Assembly: GCA_963558565.1 (NCBI GenBank)
Contig: CAUWGX010000002.1
Span: 219,331 to 283,330, forward strand
Direction of reading: 5' to 3'
Source of the DNA: Atopostipes sp963558565
GTDB taxonomy: Bacteria; Bacillota; Bacilli; Lactobacillales; Carnobacteriaceae_A
Length of the DNA stretch: 64,000 nt
Shown here: piece after piece, positions 1 to 8,991 of the stretch
Position numbering within the stretch: the stretch's first letter is position 1
Layout of the letters: every line of letters starts with the position of its first letter
Translations under genes and position numbers: made by a program
Notes under the pieces: model-generated
Told to the model about the DNA's origin: nothing
The model's input: only the letters and a program-made list of their open reading frames with translations
Databases searched by the model: none

Positions 1-1
1 G

Positions 2-79
2 GAATTTTTAGAGTGGGAAGATAAGCCTGAAGCGATGATCACTGAACTTGAACGAAAAGAAATGGAAGAAAAACAATAA
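2..79 (+). CDS. C-terminal end of an unidentified protein (partial)
   Basis: An open frame enters from the left edge and ends at the TAA at 77-79, giving 25 residues rich in Glu and Lys. It has no stop before the edge, and the next gene follows 33 bases later with its own ribosome binding site. The tail is too short to assign to a family, so no function is proposed. Confidence 0.5.
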   Translation, partial: EFLEWEDKPEAMITELERKEMEEKQ

Positions 80-112
80 AAAATATAATCTTATGATAGA
101 AGGAGAATCTTA

Positions 113-1066
113 ATGCGTATTAAATTATTAGAACCTTTACGTGTACCAGAGTCTTTAATTGAAGAGTTATCTGCGCCTTTAAAAGAAGCAGGTCATGATT
201 TTGTCTATTATGATGAGAAAACAACAGATGCAGAAGAACTTGCTGAGCGTAGTGCCGATGCGGATATTGTGATGATTGCGAACAATCCGTATCCTAAAGA
301 GAGTTTTGAAAATGCGGAAAACTTAAAACTGATCAACGTCGCCTTTACAGGTGTTGACCACGTGGATCAAAAAGCTGCAGCAGAACAAGACATTCAAATC
401 GCTAATGCTGCTGGCTACTCAGATACGGCTGTTTCTGAATTAGTGATCGGTTTAACGCTTGATGTTTATCGAAAAATTAGCTTTGGTAACGAAAGTGTTC
501 GTCAAGGAGAAGACGTGAAACTATACCAAGGAAACGAAATTAAAGGAAAAACAGTCGGTATTATTGGGACGGGAAATATTGGAATGGAAGTTGCTAAACT
601 ATTCAACGCTTTTGGTGCCAACTTATTAGGTTACAACCGTTCTGAAAAAGAAGAAGCCAAAGAATTAGGTTTAGAATATGTTTCTCTAGATGAACTGTTA
701 GAACAAAGTGATATTGTGACCGTTCATTTACCAATGAATGATGAGACTGAAAATACACTATCCCGTGAAAAATTAGAATTAATGAAAGAGGATGCAGTTC
801 TAATTAACGCGGCACGTGGTCCGATTATTGATAACGATGCGTTAGCTGATTTATTAAATAATGGAGAAATTGGCGGAGCTGGAATTGATGTCTTTGATAT
901 GGAGCCCCCAATTCCCGAAGATTATCCGTTATTAAATGCGAAAAACGCCGTCTTGACCCCTCATGTGGCTTACTTGACGGATGAAGCAATGGTTGCGAGA
1001 GCACATATTGCCTTTGAAAATGTGGAGAAATTCCTGGAAGGCAATCCGCAAAATATCGTAGAATAA
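113..1066 (+). CDS. D-isomer specific 2-hydroxyacid dehydrogenase
   Basis: A 317-residue NAD-dependent oxidoreductase that interconverts a 2-hydroxyacid and a 2-ketoacid in the cytoplasm. The dinucleotide motif GTGNIG is at residues 152-157. The expected catalytic triad is complete: Arg235 in the AARG segment, Glu264 in FDMEPP and His284 in LTPHVAY. Length is normal for the family. The ATG follows an AGAAGGAGA ribosome binding site. It is monocistronic in effect, since a terminator follows at once. Substrate cannot be read from sequence: D-lactate, glyoxylate/hydroxypyruvate and phosphoglycerate enzymes share this fold, but the regulatory ACT domain of many phosphoglycerate dehydrogenases is absent. 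Confidence 0.85.
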   Translation: MRIKLLEPLRVPESLIEELSAPLKEAGHDFVYYDEKTTDAEELAERSADADIVMIANNPYPKESFENAENLKLINVAFTGVDHVDQKAAAEQDIQIANAAGYSDTAVSELVIGLTLDVYRKISFGNESVRQGEDVKLYQGNEIKGKTVGIIGTGNIGMEVAKLFNAFGANLLGYNRSEKEEAKELGLEYVSLDELLEQSDIVTVHLPMNDETENTLSREKLELMKEDAVLINAARGPIIDNDALADLLNNGEIGGAGIDVFDMEPPIPEDYPLLNAKNAVLTPHVAYLTDEAMVARAHIAFENVEKFLEGNPQNIVE

Positions 1067-1082
1067 AAAATAAAACAATAAG

Positions 1083-1124
1083 AGTCTCTAGCTATTCAAA
1101 CGAGAGTAGTTAGAGGCTTTTTTA
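1083..1124 (+). terminator. Intrinsic terminator of the hydroxyacid dehydrogenase gene
   Basis: A 12-bp stem (1083-1094 with 1107-1118, two G-U pairs) is followed directly by a run of T. Confidence 0.8.
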
Positions 1125-1153
1125 TATCTTAAAAGATTAAAGAAAAAACCATA

Positions 1154-1196
1154 AAAAATCTCCTACACAGAGTTTTCTAGTGTAGGAGATTTTTCT
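1154..1196 (-). terminator. Intrinsic terminator of the ABC exporter operon
   Basis: A long perfect stem built on CTCCTACAC and GTGTAGGAG, flanked by A-rich and T-rich runs. It lies just downstream of the minus-strand permease gene and can work in both directions. Confidence 0.8.
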
Positions 1197-1207
1197 ATTC
1201 GTTAAGA

Positions 1208-4200
1208 TTAATCATTGGCCTTCAAAGCCTCGACCATATCAATTCGTTTGAGTTGATAATGAATCACGATCATCACGATGATACTAAAGAGAATCGTTAG
1301 TAAAGTAGAGTAAATATAACTACTCAAATAAATCATTTTACCAAAGACGAGTTGATCGACTTCCATCGTGGTCATAATGAATCGCTGTAAGCCTGTACCA
1401 AAGATATAACCGAAGAAAATACCAATCAATGTTAATATAATATTTTCTCGATAAATATACATCGTCACTTCTAAATCATGAAAACCAAGAACTTTAATCG
1501 TTGAAAGTTCTCGCTCACGTTCAGACACGTTAATGTTCGTTAAATTATATAGAACGATAAACGCGAGTGCAGCTGCTGCAATAACTAGGATTTGTGTGAT
1601 TAAGTCAAGGCTCGTCAGCGTTTCTGAGAAACCTTCGTAAATCTCACTCACATACGTAACCCCAACTACAGCATCTTCACTTAACAAGCGACTTCCTAAA
1701 TCTTCTTCATCAACTTCATTTTCATCATACTCAATCAATTGCACACTTGGGTCCCAATCAGTCATTCCAGCGATTTCTTCAAAATAAGCTGGCGTCATAT
1801 AAATAGTATGTCCGACATAATTTTCGACAATGCCGGCAACTTTTACAGACCATTCTTCATCCTCAGTATTCATCACGGGTAAAGTATCCCCTACATCGAC
1901 GTCAAATAATTGGGCCAGCTTTTGAGTAATGTAGGCACCTGAGTCGTCTAAATCATGTATTTCTTCTGTCTGATAATCTTTCAGAGCAACGAAATCATCG
2001 ATTCTTTCAGGATCCTCCGGCACAAATAAAGTAACATCTTGGGAATTGACACCTTCCGCTTCAGCGGTTACGCTCTCTTGCTTGACAGGTAAAGAATTCT
2101 CAATGCGCTCGCTGTTTTGAACAGCTTCTAAATATTGGTCAAATTCACTTGTATCACTATTCGTATTTAAAGCAACATACGCTTGAAACTGGTTAATTTC
2201 CCCATACTGCGTATCAGGAATCGTCGTAATCGAGTCGGAGACACCAAAACCTGTTAAGATTAAGCCTGTACTGCCCGCAATACCAAAGATAGTCATAAAC
2301 ATACGTGACTTATACCGGAACACATTTCGAAAAGTGATCTTATAGTTGAAACTTAATTTTTCCCAAAGAGCGGGGATCTTTTCGAGCCAAATGTGGGTTC
2401 CATGCTTCGGTGTTTTAGGCTGTAAGAGTCTTGCGGCGTTACTTCGCAAGGAATTTTTGACAGCGATCAAACTCGCTCCCACTGTTGAGATATAGGAGGC
2501 CACCAAAGCAATCACTGTATATAGTGTATATTGCTGGAGGTGAATGTCCGGTAAGTTATACATGGATGCATAAGCATAAAAGATCAATTGCGGGAGTAAC
2601 GTATAACCAACCACTAATCCCAATCCAGCCCCGACCGTCGTTGCTAAAACAGAATAAGTAATAAATTTAATTAAAATATGATGATTAGCATAACCTAAAG
2701 CTTTCATTGTTCCAATATATTCTCGTTCTTCGTCTACCATACGCGTCATCGTCGTAAAGGAGATGAAGATCGCAATTAAAAAGAAGAAAATAGGGAACAC
2801 GGCAGCAATGACCGATAAACGTTCGGCATTATCTTGGTATTCTGCATAACTACTATTGTCTGAACGATCAGATAATTGATACTCAGGAAGTGGGAGATCG
2901 GCTAAGTCTTGTTCGGCTTGTTCTAAATCTTCTCGACCATCCGCTATTTCCTGCAGAGCTGTTTCTCTTTCCTCTTCAAATTCAGCCAAGCCTTCTTCAT
3001 AGTCAGCTTCAGCTTCATTCAGTTCCGCAGCGGCCTCTTCTAATTCAGCTTCCGCTTCCGCAGTCTCATTGGCTAGAGTGGTACGGGCTTCCTCAATCTC
3101 ACTGTAACCAGCATTGGCTTCCGCCAGTCCGTTTTCAATTTGAGCCAGTCCATTATCAATTTGATTCATCCCGTCCGTTAAAGCAGCGCGTCCATCGACT
3201 AATTGCTGTTCTTGGCTGTTTAACTCGTTGAGTTGAGCTTGTAGTTGTTCTTTTTGAGCGACAAGGTTTTTTGCTTCCACTAAAGGAGCACTGATTTCTT
3301 GTCGTTGTTCTTCTAGAGTAGCGAGACCAGCGTCAATCTCAGCGATTTGAGCTTGAATGTCTTCTACAGGTGCTTCGGGAAGATCAAGCGCTGCTTCTAA
3401 TTCCGCTCTTGTAGCAGTCAAGTCTTCCATTTGTGTATTAATTTCAGCTAAACCTGCTTCTATTTGAGGCCGATTATTTTCGATTTCAGCCAGTCCTTCA
3501 TCGATTTGACTGATCGCTTGCGTGAGCTGGTCTTGACCAGCCACAAGTTCATCTGCGCCAGCATTTAACTCATTGAGTTCGCTTTGTAATTGTTCTTTTT
3601 GCATTTGTAAATCTTGACGCTGTGTTTCTAAATCATTTATTGTTTGTGTTAATTCTTGTTCGTTTGTATCAATTTCCTGTTGGGCAGATGCTGTTTGTTC
3701 TTCCAATTCAGCAAGGCCTTCTTCGTACTCTTGCCAGCCCTGGTCGATCTCAGCGCGTGCATCTTCTAGTTCGGTTTCGGCATCAGCTAACTCATTTTCG
3801 GCGGTTTCAATTTCTGCCCAACCGTCATCAATTTCAGCTTGAGCTTCATTTTGAATATCTTCCGCCCGACGCTCTTCTAGACGATCGATCGTATGTTCAA
3901 GTTCGTCTGAATAAGTAGACACATAGTCTTCATAAGCTTCGGAATAAGCTTCGTATTGGTCAGAACCAGCAATCGCCACATAAGCTTCCGTCTGCACATC
4001 GGTCTGGTAATCTTCTTCCGGAATCACTCCAAAACCATCCAGTGAACCACTTGCAATAGTGGTAAAGCCTCGTGTTGTTTTATCAATATATAAAGGACTG
4101 TCGACAAAACCAACAACTTTAAATGTTTGAGATTGTAAATTGTCTTCAGGGCTTCCAGCATCTTCGCCTGTTTTTAAAGAAATGGTTTCCCCCATTTCAA

Positions 4201-4630
4201 TGCCTGTTAAAAAAGAAGCCTCCGCGTCTAAAGCGACTTCACCGGAATGTTCAGGGAGTCGTCCTTCGGCAATATGATATTGGTTCATTGCTTGACCGTT
4301 TTCAACATCATAGCTATATAAGCGGATGGTTTCTGAAAAATCATCCACTACAAAGTCTTGTGCATAATGGCCTTGTGCTGTAACTCCATCTAGCGCACTG
4401 ACCTCTTCGATATCTTCATCTGTCAAACCGTAAGTCGACTGGATGTGATAATCCATTAAATTATTTTCAGTATAGTATTGGTCTGCTGTTCGGATCATAT
4501 CAGGACTGGTTGCACTCAAACCAACATAAAACCCAACACCTAGAAAAATAATAATCAAGATGGCTAAGAAACGCGTCAGGGAATTTGAAATTTCACGAAA
4601 AGTATCCTTCCAAATTGCTTTAAATTTCAT
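1208..4630 (-). CDS. FtsX-type ABC transporter permease with long coiled coil
   Basis: An 1140-residue membrane protein of the MacB/FtsX permease class. A first membrane segment lies at about residues 19-40 and is followed by an extracytoplasmic domain. From about 250 to 580 there is a very long Glu/Gln/Leu-rich coiled coil. An FtsX membrane bundle follows at about 605-745, then a membrane segment near 785, a second outside domain, and a final bundle at about 1000-1125. Inside the coiled coil a stretch of about 55 residues occurs twice (near 344-398 and 459-513), sharing KEQLQ, LNELN and GLA-IEN. The ATPase gene lies 27 bases upstream in the same operon. Such exporters move peptides, lipids or antibiotics, or act as mechanotransmitters; the cargo is unknown. 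A TetR gene is divergent. Confidence 0.88.
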   Translation of the reverse strand: MKFKAIWKDTFREISNSLTRFLAILIIIFLGVGFYVGLSATSPDMIRTADQYYTENNLMDYHIQSTYGLTDEDIEEVSALDGVTAQGHYAQDFVVDDFSETIRLYSYDVENGQAMNQYHIAEGRLPEHSGEVALDAEASFLTGIEMGETISLKTGEDAGSPEDNLQSQTFKVVGFVDSPLYIDKTTRGFTTIASGSLDGFGVIPEEDYQTDVQTEAYVAIAGSDQYEAYSEAYEDYVSTYSDELEHTIDRLEERRAEDIQNEAQAEIDDGWAEIETAENELADAETELEDARAEIDQGWQEYEEGLAELEEQTASAQQEIDTNEQELTQTINDLETQRQDLQMQKEQLQSELNELNAGADELVAGQDQLTQAISQIDEGLAEIENNRPQIEAGLAEINTQMEDLTATRAELEAALDLPEAPVEDIQAQIAEIDAGLATLEEQRQEISAPLVEAKNLVAQKEQLQAQLNELNSQEQQLVDGRAALTDGMNQIDNGLAQIENGLAEANAGYSEIEEARTTLANETAEAEAELEEAAAELNEAEADYEEGLAEFEEERETALQEIADGREDLEQAEQDLADLPLPEYQLSDRSDNSSYAEYQDNAERLSVIAAVFPIFFFLIAIFISFTTMTRMVDEEREYIGTMKALGYANHHILIKFITYSVLATTVGAGLGLVVGYTLLPQLIFYAYASMYNLPDIHLQQYTLYTVIALVASYISTVGASLIAVKNSLRSNAARLLQPKTPKHGTHIWLEKIPALWEKLSFNYKITFRNVFRYKSRMFMTIFGIAGSTGLILTGFGVSDSITTIPDTQYGEINQFQAYVALNTNSDTSEFDQYLEAVQNSERIENSLPVKQESVTAEAEGVNSQDVTLFVPEDPERIDDFVALKDYQTEEIHDLDDSGAYITQKLAQLFDVDVGDTLPVMNTEDEEWSVKVAGIVENYVGHTIYMTPAYFEEIAGMTDWDPSVQLIEYDENEVDEEDLGSRLLSEDAVVGVTYVSEIYEGFSETLTSLDLITQILVIAAAALAFIVLYNLTNINVSERERELSTIKVLGFHDLEVTMYIYRENIILTLIGIFFGYIFGTGLQRFIMTTMEVDQLVFGKMIYLSSYIYSTLLTILFSIIVMIVIHYQLKRIDMVEALKAND

Positions 4631-4657
4631 ATTTACTCTCCTTTCGATATTGAATCA

Positions 4658-5359
4658 TTACCATTCGATATCTGCAACCGGAGTAGGATTTTCGTTCGTT
4701 GTATTTGATTTTACTTTCGCGTCACTAATATCAATCACACGATCAGCCATCGGCGTAAGTGCACGGTTATGCGTAATTAAAAGTACAGTGGCGCCATATT
4801 TTACTTTCGATTCATATAAAAGAGAAAGCACTTGTTTTCCTGTTTGATAATCCAAGGCGCCCGTTGGCTCATCACAGAGTAAGAGTTTTGGTTTTTTCGC
4901 TAAAGCTCGTGCAATCGCAACCCTTTGTTGTTCTCCACCAGAAAGTTGAGAAGGGAAGTTATCCATTCGATGGCCTAGCCCTACACCTTCAATGACACGC
5001 TGAGCGTTAAGCGGGTCTTCAGCGAGTTCTGTCGCCATTTCTATATTTTCTAAAGTAGTGAGGTTTGGAATTAAATTATAGTTTTGAAAAATAAAACCGA
5101 CATCATCGCGACGGTAATTGGTCAATTGTTTTTCATCAAATTGAGCAATATCGGTACCATCGATAATAACTTCTCCTTCGTCCGGAGAGTCCATTCCTCC
5201 TAATATATTCAGTAAAGTCGACTTCCCAGCCCCACTTGGTCCTACAATAACGGTAAATTCATTTTCATTAATCGAAAAATTCATCCCATCATTTGCGGCA
5301 ATCTGAGTATCTCCTGATCCATAAAATTTTGATTCATTTTTAACTTCGATATACGACAT
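4658..5359 (-). CDS. ABC transporter ATP-binding protein (MacB/LolD type)
   Basis: A 233-residue ATPase that powers the adjacent FtsX-type permease from the cytoplasmic face. The Walker A motif GPSGAGKST, the signature LSGGEQQR, the Walker B segment LLLCDEPTGALD and the H-loop LLITHN are all intact. The length is typical. It is the first gene of a two-gene operon with the permease, 27 bases apart. A promoter with TTGTTT and TATAAT boxes lies upstream, back to back with that of the TetR regulator gene. Confidence 0.93.
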   Translation of the reverse strand: MSYIEVKNESKFYGSGDTQIAANDGMNFSINENEFTVIVGPSGAGKSTLLNILGGMDSPDEGEVIIDGTDIAQFDEKQLTNYRRDDVGFIFQNYNLIPNLTTLENIEMATELAEDPLNAQRVIEGVGLGHRMDNFPSQLSGGEQQRVAIARALAKKPKLLLCDEPTGALDYQTGKQVLSLLYESKVKYGATVLLITHNRALTPMADRVIDISDAKVKSNTTNENPTPVADIEW

Positions 5360-5433
5360 TTAATCACCTCTTCATTTCGTTTCTATTTCTTTATTTCATC
5401 TTCTAAAAAGTACTTCTTGCAGTCGATGAAATG

Positions 5434-5462
5434 TTGTAATCTCATATGCTTCGTATTATAAT
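5434..5462 (+). promoter_or_regulatory. Promoter of the TetR regulator gene
   Basis: TTGTAA (5434-5439), a 17-base spacer and a perfect TATAAT (5457-5462). The predicted start near 5469 leaves a leader of about 100 bases that contains the inverted repeat at 5502-5519. Confidence 0.6.
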
Positions 5463-5483
5463 CGACACACAGTCTAAAAACAA
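5455..5483 (-). promoter_or_regulatory. Promoter of the ABC exporter operon
   Basis: On the minus strand TTGTTT (5478-5483) is followed after 17 bases by TATAAT (5455-5460). Its -10 box overlaps that of the opposite promoter, so the two transcripts would compete. Confidence 0.55.
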
Positions 5484-5501
5484 CCAACAGTGTTGGGTAA
5501 A

Positions 5502-5519
5502 CTGTCTTTTGTTAGACAG
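5502..5519. promoter_or_regulatory. Candidate TetR operator
   Basis: A perfect inverted repeat, CTGTCT and AGACAG around a 6-base spacer, lies between the divergent promoters and the TetR start codon. Place and symmetry suit the TetR-family dimer encoded next to it; binding is inference. Confidence 0.45.
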
Positions 5520-5565
5520 ATTAAGAAAATATGTTTGAAAAAACGAAAATTATAGGGGAGAAAAA

Positions 5566-6120
5566 ATGAAGGAAAAGAAAATGGATCGGCGAGTAAAATA
5601 TACGCTCACAGCTTTAAAAGAAGCGATGATTGAATTGCTTCAAGAGCAACATATTTCAAAGATCTCTGTGGTCTCTTTATGTAAGGTGGCGGATGTTAAT
5701 CGCAGTACTTTTTATACGCATTTTAAAGACCAGTATGATTTACTCCAATACATTACCGAAGAAGCATTAAATAATATACAAATGTACTTAAGTGCATTGA
5801 ATCGAAAAAATAAAAAAAGTATATCAATCTTAGCTTTGGACCAGATTTTAGATTATGTCAAAGAAAATGCGGATGTATTTAACGCTTTATTAAGTGATAA
5901 TGGAGATTCGGACATCCAACATAAAGTGATGAGTATGATGGAGATTGTTTCGCCACATGACTATCTAGATTTCGATGAGAGAACGAAAGATTATTATATA
6001 CTCTTTCAGATCAATGGTTGCATTAGTATCTTACAGAAATGGTTACAAGATGATACCCCTGAATCAACGGAAGAAATGAGTCGTTTACTTTTAAAAATAC
6101 TCGGGAAAACGGAAGAATAA
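5566..6120 (+). CDS. TetR/AcrR family transcriptional regulator
   Basis: A 184-residue DNA-binding protein. The N-terminal helix-turn-helix spans about residues 20-55, with the characteristic recognition segment NRSTFYTHF; the rest is an all-helical ligand and dimer domain. It is divergent from the ABC exporter operon, the usual layout for a local repressor of an efflux system. A palindrome in the shared intergenic region is a likely operator. The start at 5566 follows a GGGGAG ribosome binding site; a second in-frame ATG five codons later is possible. The inducing ligand is unknown. Confidence 0.85.
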   Translation: MKEKKMDRRVKYTLTALKEAMIELLQEQHISKISVVSLCKVADVNRSTFYTHFKDQYDLLQYITEEALNNIQMYLSALNRKNKKSISILALDQILDYVKENADVFNALLSDNGDSDIQHKVMSMMEIVSPHDYLDFDERTKDYYILFQINGCISILQKWLQDDTPESTEEMSRLLLKILGKTEE

Positions 6121-6153
6121 CAGGGAAGAATATCAATGGTGATTTTTTTCACA

Positions 6154-6182
6154 TTGTCATGTTTTTATAAATGTGCTATAAT
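6154..6182 (+). promoter_or_regulatory. Promoter of gldA
   Basis: TTGTCA (6154-6159), a 17-base spacer, and TATAAT (6177-6182) preceded by TGC, making an extended -10. It lies about 90 bases before the chosen gldA start. Confidence 0.75.
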
Positions 6183-6271
6183 GAGAATCAAAGAAAGCAC
6201 CATAATATGTTATGTGACCTATTGAACAAATGTTTGTTCGAAAAAATACTTTAAAAGGGGTTATCTATAAA

Positions 6272-7369
6272 ATGGAAAAAAGAGTCTTTATTTCTCCAGG
6301 AAAGTATATTCAAGGTGTAGGCGTTCTCAGTCAAATGGGCGAAGAAGTCAATAAAATCGGGAAAAATGCATTGGTCATATCGGATAATGTTGTTTGGGGA
6401 ATTGCTGAAGAGATGGTCGTCAAAAGTTTTGGAGATTCAGCCGCTTCTTATTTCTATGAAGAGTTTACAGGGGAAGCTTCAACAACAGAAATTCAACGTT
6501 TAGCTGAAGTAGGAAAAGCTCAAAACTCAGATGTCGTGGTCGGATTAGGCGGAGGTAAAACCATTGACACGGCTAAAGCAGTCGCAGATGCTTTAAATGT
6601 TCCGATTGTTGTAGCCCCATCAACAGCTTCCACTGACGCACCAACAAGTGCTCTGTCCGTGATTTATTCTGATGAAGGCGTCTTTGAAGGCTATGAGTTC
6701 TTCGATAAGAATCCGGATTTAGTATTAGTGGATTCAAAAGTTGTTGTAGGCGCACCTGCTTATTTATTTGCTTCAGGGATTGGCGATGCGATGGCGACAT
6801 TGGTTGAAAGTAGAGCTTCACAAAAAGGTAACGCAGATACAATGGCAGGTGGAAAAGCGACGCTAGCTGCTCAAGCCATTGCTCAAAAAGCGGAAGAGGT
6901 TTTATTTGATCAAGGAATTGCTGCTTATAAAGCAGCTAAGAAAGGACTAGTAACCCCTCAAGTAGAAGCTGTAATTGAAGCGAACACATTGCTTTCAGGT
7001 TTAGGTTTTGAGAATGGAGGCCTTGCTGTAGCGCACGCGGTCCACAATGGTTTTACGGCTTTAAGTGGAGATATTCATGATTTAAGTCATGGTCAAAAAG
7101 TTGCGTATGGTATTTTGACACAGTTAGTCTTAGAGGGATATTCAGAAAAAGAAATTTTACGTTACGCTGATTTCTTTAAAGCTCTTGAATTACCAACCAC
7201 TTTAGCGGATCTTCACTTAGACAATGCGCCTTATGAAGATTTACTAAAAATTGGCCAATTAGCTACGTCAGAAGGGGAAACCGCTCATAATATGGACCCA
7301 GCATTAACTGCAGAACAAATTGCGGATGCTATCTTAGCGGTCAATGAATTAACAACGACAGCTCTTTAA
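6272..7369 (+). CDS. gldA: Glycerol dehydrogenase, NAD-dependent
   Basis: Oxidises glycerol to dihydroxyacetone with NAD in the cytoplasm, or runs in reverse. It belongs to the iron-type alcohol dehydrogenase fold. The NAD-binding segment GGGKTID is at residues 93-99. The three metal ligands of characterised glycerol dehydrogenases are present at Asp172, His255 and His273. The ATG at 6272 is chosen (365 residues) because AAAGGGG lies 11 bases before it; a longer in-frame start at 6230 has no ribosome binding site. It stands alone behind a strong extended -10 promoter and ends at a terminator. No dihydroxyacetone kinase gene is adjacent. Confidence 0.92.
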   Translation: MEKRVFISPGKYIQGVGVLSQMGEEVNKIGKNALVISDNVVWGIAEEMVVKSFGDSAASYFYEEFTGEASTTEIQRLAEVGKAQNSDVVVGLGGGKTIDTAKAVADALNVPIVVAPSTASTDAPTSALSVIYSDEGVFEGYEFFDKNPDLVLVDSKVVVGAPAYLFASGIGDAMATLVESRASQKGNADTMAGGKATLAAQAIAQKAEEVLFDQGIAAYKAAKKGLVTPQVEAVIEANTLLSGLGFENGGLAVAHAVHNGFTALSGDIHDLSHGQKVAYGILTQLVLEGYSEKEILRYADFFKALELPTTLADLHLDNAPYEDLLKIGQLATSEGETAHNMDPALTAEQIADAILAVNELTTTAL

Positions 7370-7398
7370 TCATCTTCTATAATAAAATGTTTACTGTA

Positions 7399-7438
7399 AG
7401 GTCCGCTGGCTAGCAATGATGAGTCAGCGGATCTTTTT
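7399..7438 (+). terminator. Intrinsic terminator of gldA
   Basis: A stem formed by GTCCGCTG and CAGCGGAT is followed by a T run that reaches the stop codon of the convergent gene. Confidence 0.75.
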
Positions 7439-7889
7439 AATTTTCGACAACTTTTGCTAAAAAATCATGAAAATAGTGTTTGAAATGCTCACGGTCCGCT
7501 GCTGTAAAAGGACGCGGACCTTTAGTCCGCTGTCCACTTTTTCGCTGGAGGGCACTGATATGCCGATTCTGTAATAAGGATTCAATATTTTCTTTTGTAT
7601 ATTCATACCCTTTATGGTGAATGACATAGCAGTCTTTCGGTAATAGTAGGGAGGCAAGCCCGTAATCTTGTGTGACAACGATATCGCCTTGAGTTGCTAG
7701 CTGCACAATTTTAAAATCTGCACGATCGGCTCCTTTTTCTACATAGACTGTTTTTACAAAAGCTGGATAATCTTCGAATGAATAATGCGCAATATTTGAA
7801 ACCAACACCACTTCTAAATGAAAAGAAGCAGCTAGCTCGATGATCTCTTTTTTAACGGGACTGGCATCTGCATCAATAATAATTTTCAT
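7437..7889 (-). CDS. yqxD: UPF0178 family protein (YaiI/YqxD-like)
   Basis: A 150-residue protein of the UPF0178 (DUF188) family, a PIN-like fold of unknown cellular role. Seen here are the family's N-terminal segment IIIDADASPVKKEI, with acidic residues that would sit in the PIN-like pocket, the central VTQDYGLA motif, and the C-terminal GPRPFTAADREHF block. Length is typical. It is a single gene, convergent with gldA and sharing its terminator region. A nuclease activity has been suggested for PIN-like folds in general but is not established for this family. Confidence 0.85.
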   Translation of the reverse strand: MKIIIDADASPVKKEIIELAASFHLEVVLVSNIAHYSFEDYPAFVKTVYVEKGADRADFKIVQLATQGDIVVTQDYGLASLLLPKDCYVIHHKGYEYTKENIESLLQNRHISALQRKSGQRTKGPRPFTAADREHFKHYFHDFLAKVVEN

Positions 7890-7911
7890 TGGTACACTAC
7901 TTTCTAAATAG

Positions 7912-7958
7912 AATAAATAAAAATCTCTCCTTCATTGTAACGAAAATGAGGAGAGATT
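7912..7958 (-). terminator. Intrinsic terminator of the glycosyltransferase operon
   Basis: The stem AATCTCTCC with GGAGAGATT, with a one-base bulge in its extension and a T-rich run on the minus strand, lies just past the glycosyltransferase stop codon. Confidence 0.65.
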
Positions 7959-7967
7959 CCTTTTCTT

Positions 7968-8978
7968 TTATTCAGAATAGAAATAAGGTTGAACGATTTG
8001 ATAGTAGCCTTTAAGTTGTTCGCCAATTTTAGGCAAGCTTTTTTCAGCAACAACTTCATAGCCTTGTTCGACGAGGGAAGGGAGTTCGCCTTCAATAATG
8101 TCCTTAGCTAATGTAATAAATTCTGCCAATGTTTTTCCTTTATAGAGATGTTGTTGCTGCTTGTAAGCAGAAAATACGGGCAAGTCACGAACTAAAGTAT
8201 TGGTTTTGCTGGCTAAAGCTTCCAGTAAGACGATTCCCTCCGTTTCTTCATGTGTCAAAAAGACATAGAGATCAGCCGCTTGATAAGCGACGCGTAATTC
8301 GTCGCGATTAATATAACCTGGAAATTGAAGATTAGGTAAGTGGGTTTGAAGGGCAGCGACGATTTCTTTAGGTAATAATTTAGGATCTGTATAACCAAAC
8401 CAAATAAATTGGTACTCAGGGAGTTTTTTCGCCATTTCAACAAAATCTAAGATACCTTTACGCTTAATCTGTAGACCAACGGAGAGGACGATTTTAGCGT
8501 CAGGCTCTAGCCCATATTTTGTTTTGAATTGGTTAACTTCTTCTTCTGTGCTGTTCCAATAGCTTAAATCAATCCCATTTGAAACGACTTCAATCGGACG
8601 GTGAATATTATAATCTTCAATGAGTGCTTTTGAATAAGCAGAAGGTGTTAAAATTAAATCAGCGGTCTTATAACATTTCTTAAGCCACCAGCCGAATAGA
8701 GGAGCCATGGCATTCGCAAAAAAGAAAGAATTTTTAAAGTCTTCAATGGTAGAGTGGGCATGATAAATGACTGCTTTTCCATCCCGTTGCGCTTTTTTAG
8801 CTTTTAGGTAGGACTGAGGAAAAATAGTATTGATATGAATAATATCAAAGGGTTCTTTGCTTGATAACGTATGAGGAACCTCTGCTTTTTCCAAGGCCAT
8901 TTGCTGGTGCTCAATAGCTCGTCCCACGCCACTTTGCTTAATTAAATGTTGAAAATCACTACATAAATAGACACGCAT
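7968..8978 (-). CDS. GT4 glycosyltransferase, probable second enzyme of glycolipid synthesis
   Basis: A 336-residue GT-B fold transferase. The C-terminal half carries the family's E-x7-E type motif (EETEGIVLLEAL), which binds the nucleotide sugar, and a preceding LSVGLQIKRKGI segment. Length and sequence feel match the CpoA/BgsA type enzymes of Lactobacillales, which add a second sugar to glucosyl-diacylglycerol at the inner membrane face. It is third in a minus-strand group: glycosyltransferase, VTT membrane protein, this gene, with small gaps. That context supports membrane glycolipid or lipoteichoic-acid anchor synthesis. The exact sugar and acceptor are inference. Confidence 0.72.
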   Translation of the reverse strand: MRVYLCSDFQHLIKQSGVGRAIEHQQMALEKAEVPHTLSSKEPFDIIHINTIFPQSYLKAKKAQRDGKAVIYHAHSTIEDFKNSFFFANAMAPLFGWWLKKCYKTADLILTPSAYSKALIEDYNIHRPIEVVSNGIDLSYWNSTEEEVNQFKTKYGLEPDAKIVLSVGLQIKRKGILDFVEMAKKLPEYQFIWFGYTDPKLLPKEIVAALQTHLPNLQFPGYINRDELRVAYQAADLYVFLTHEETEGIVLLEALASKTNTLVRDLPVFSAYKQQQHLYKGKTLAEFITLAKDIIEGELPSLVEQGYEVVAEKSLPKIGEQLKGYYQIVQPYFYSE

Positions 8979-8991
8979 CTTTTCACCTACT

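Noticed and set aside
2890..4383. Plus-strand open frames within the ABC permease gene
   Set aside because: They mirror the repetitive coiled-coil codons of the real gene, lack ribosome binding sites and give low-complexity text.
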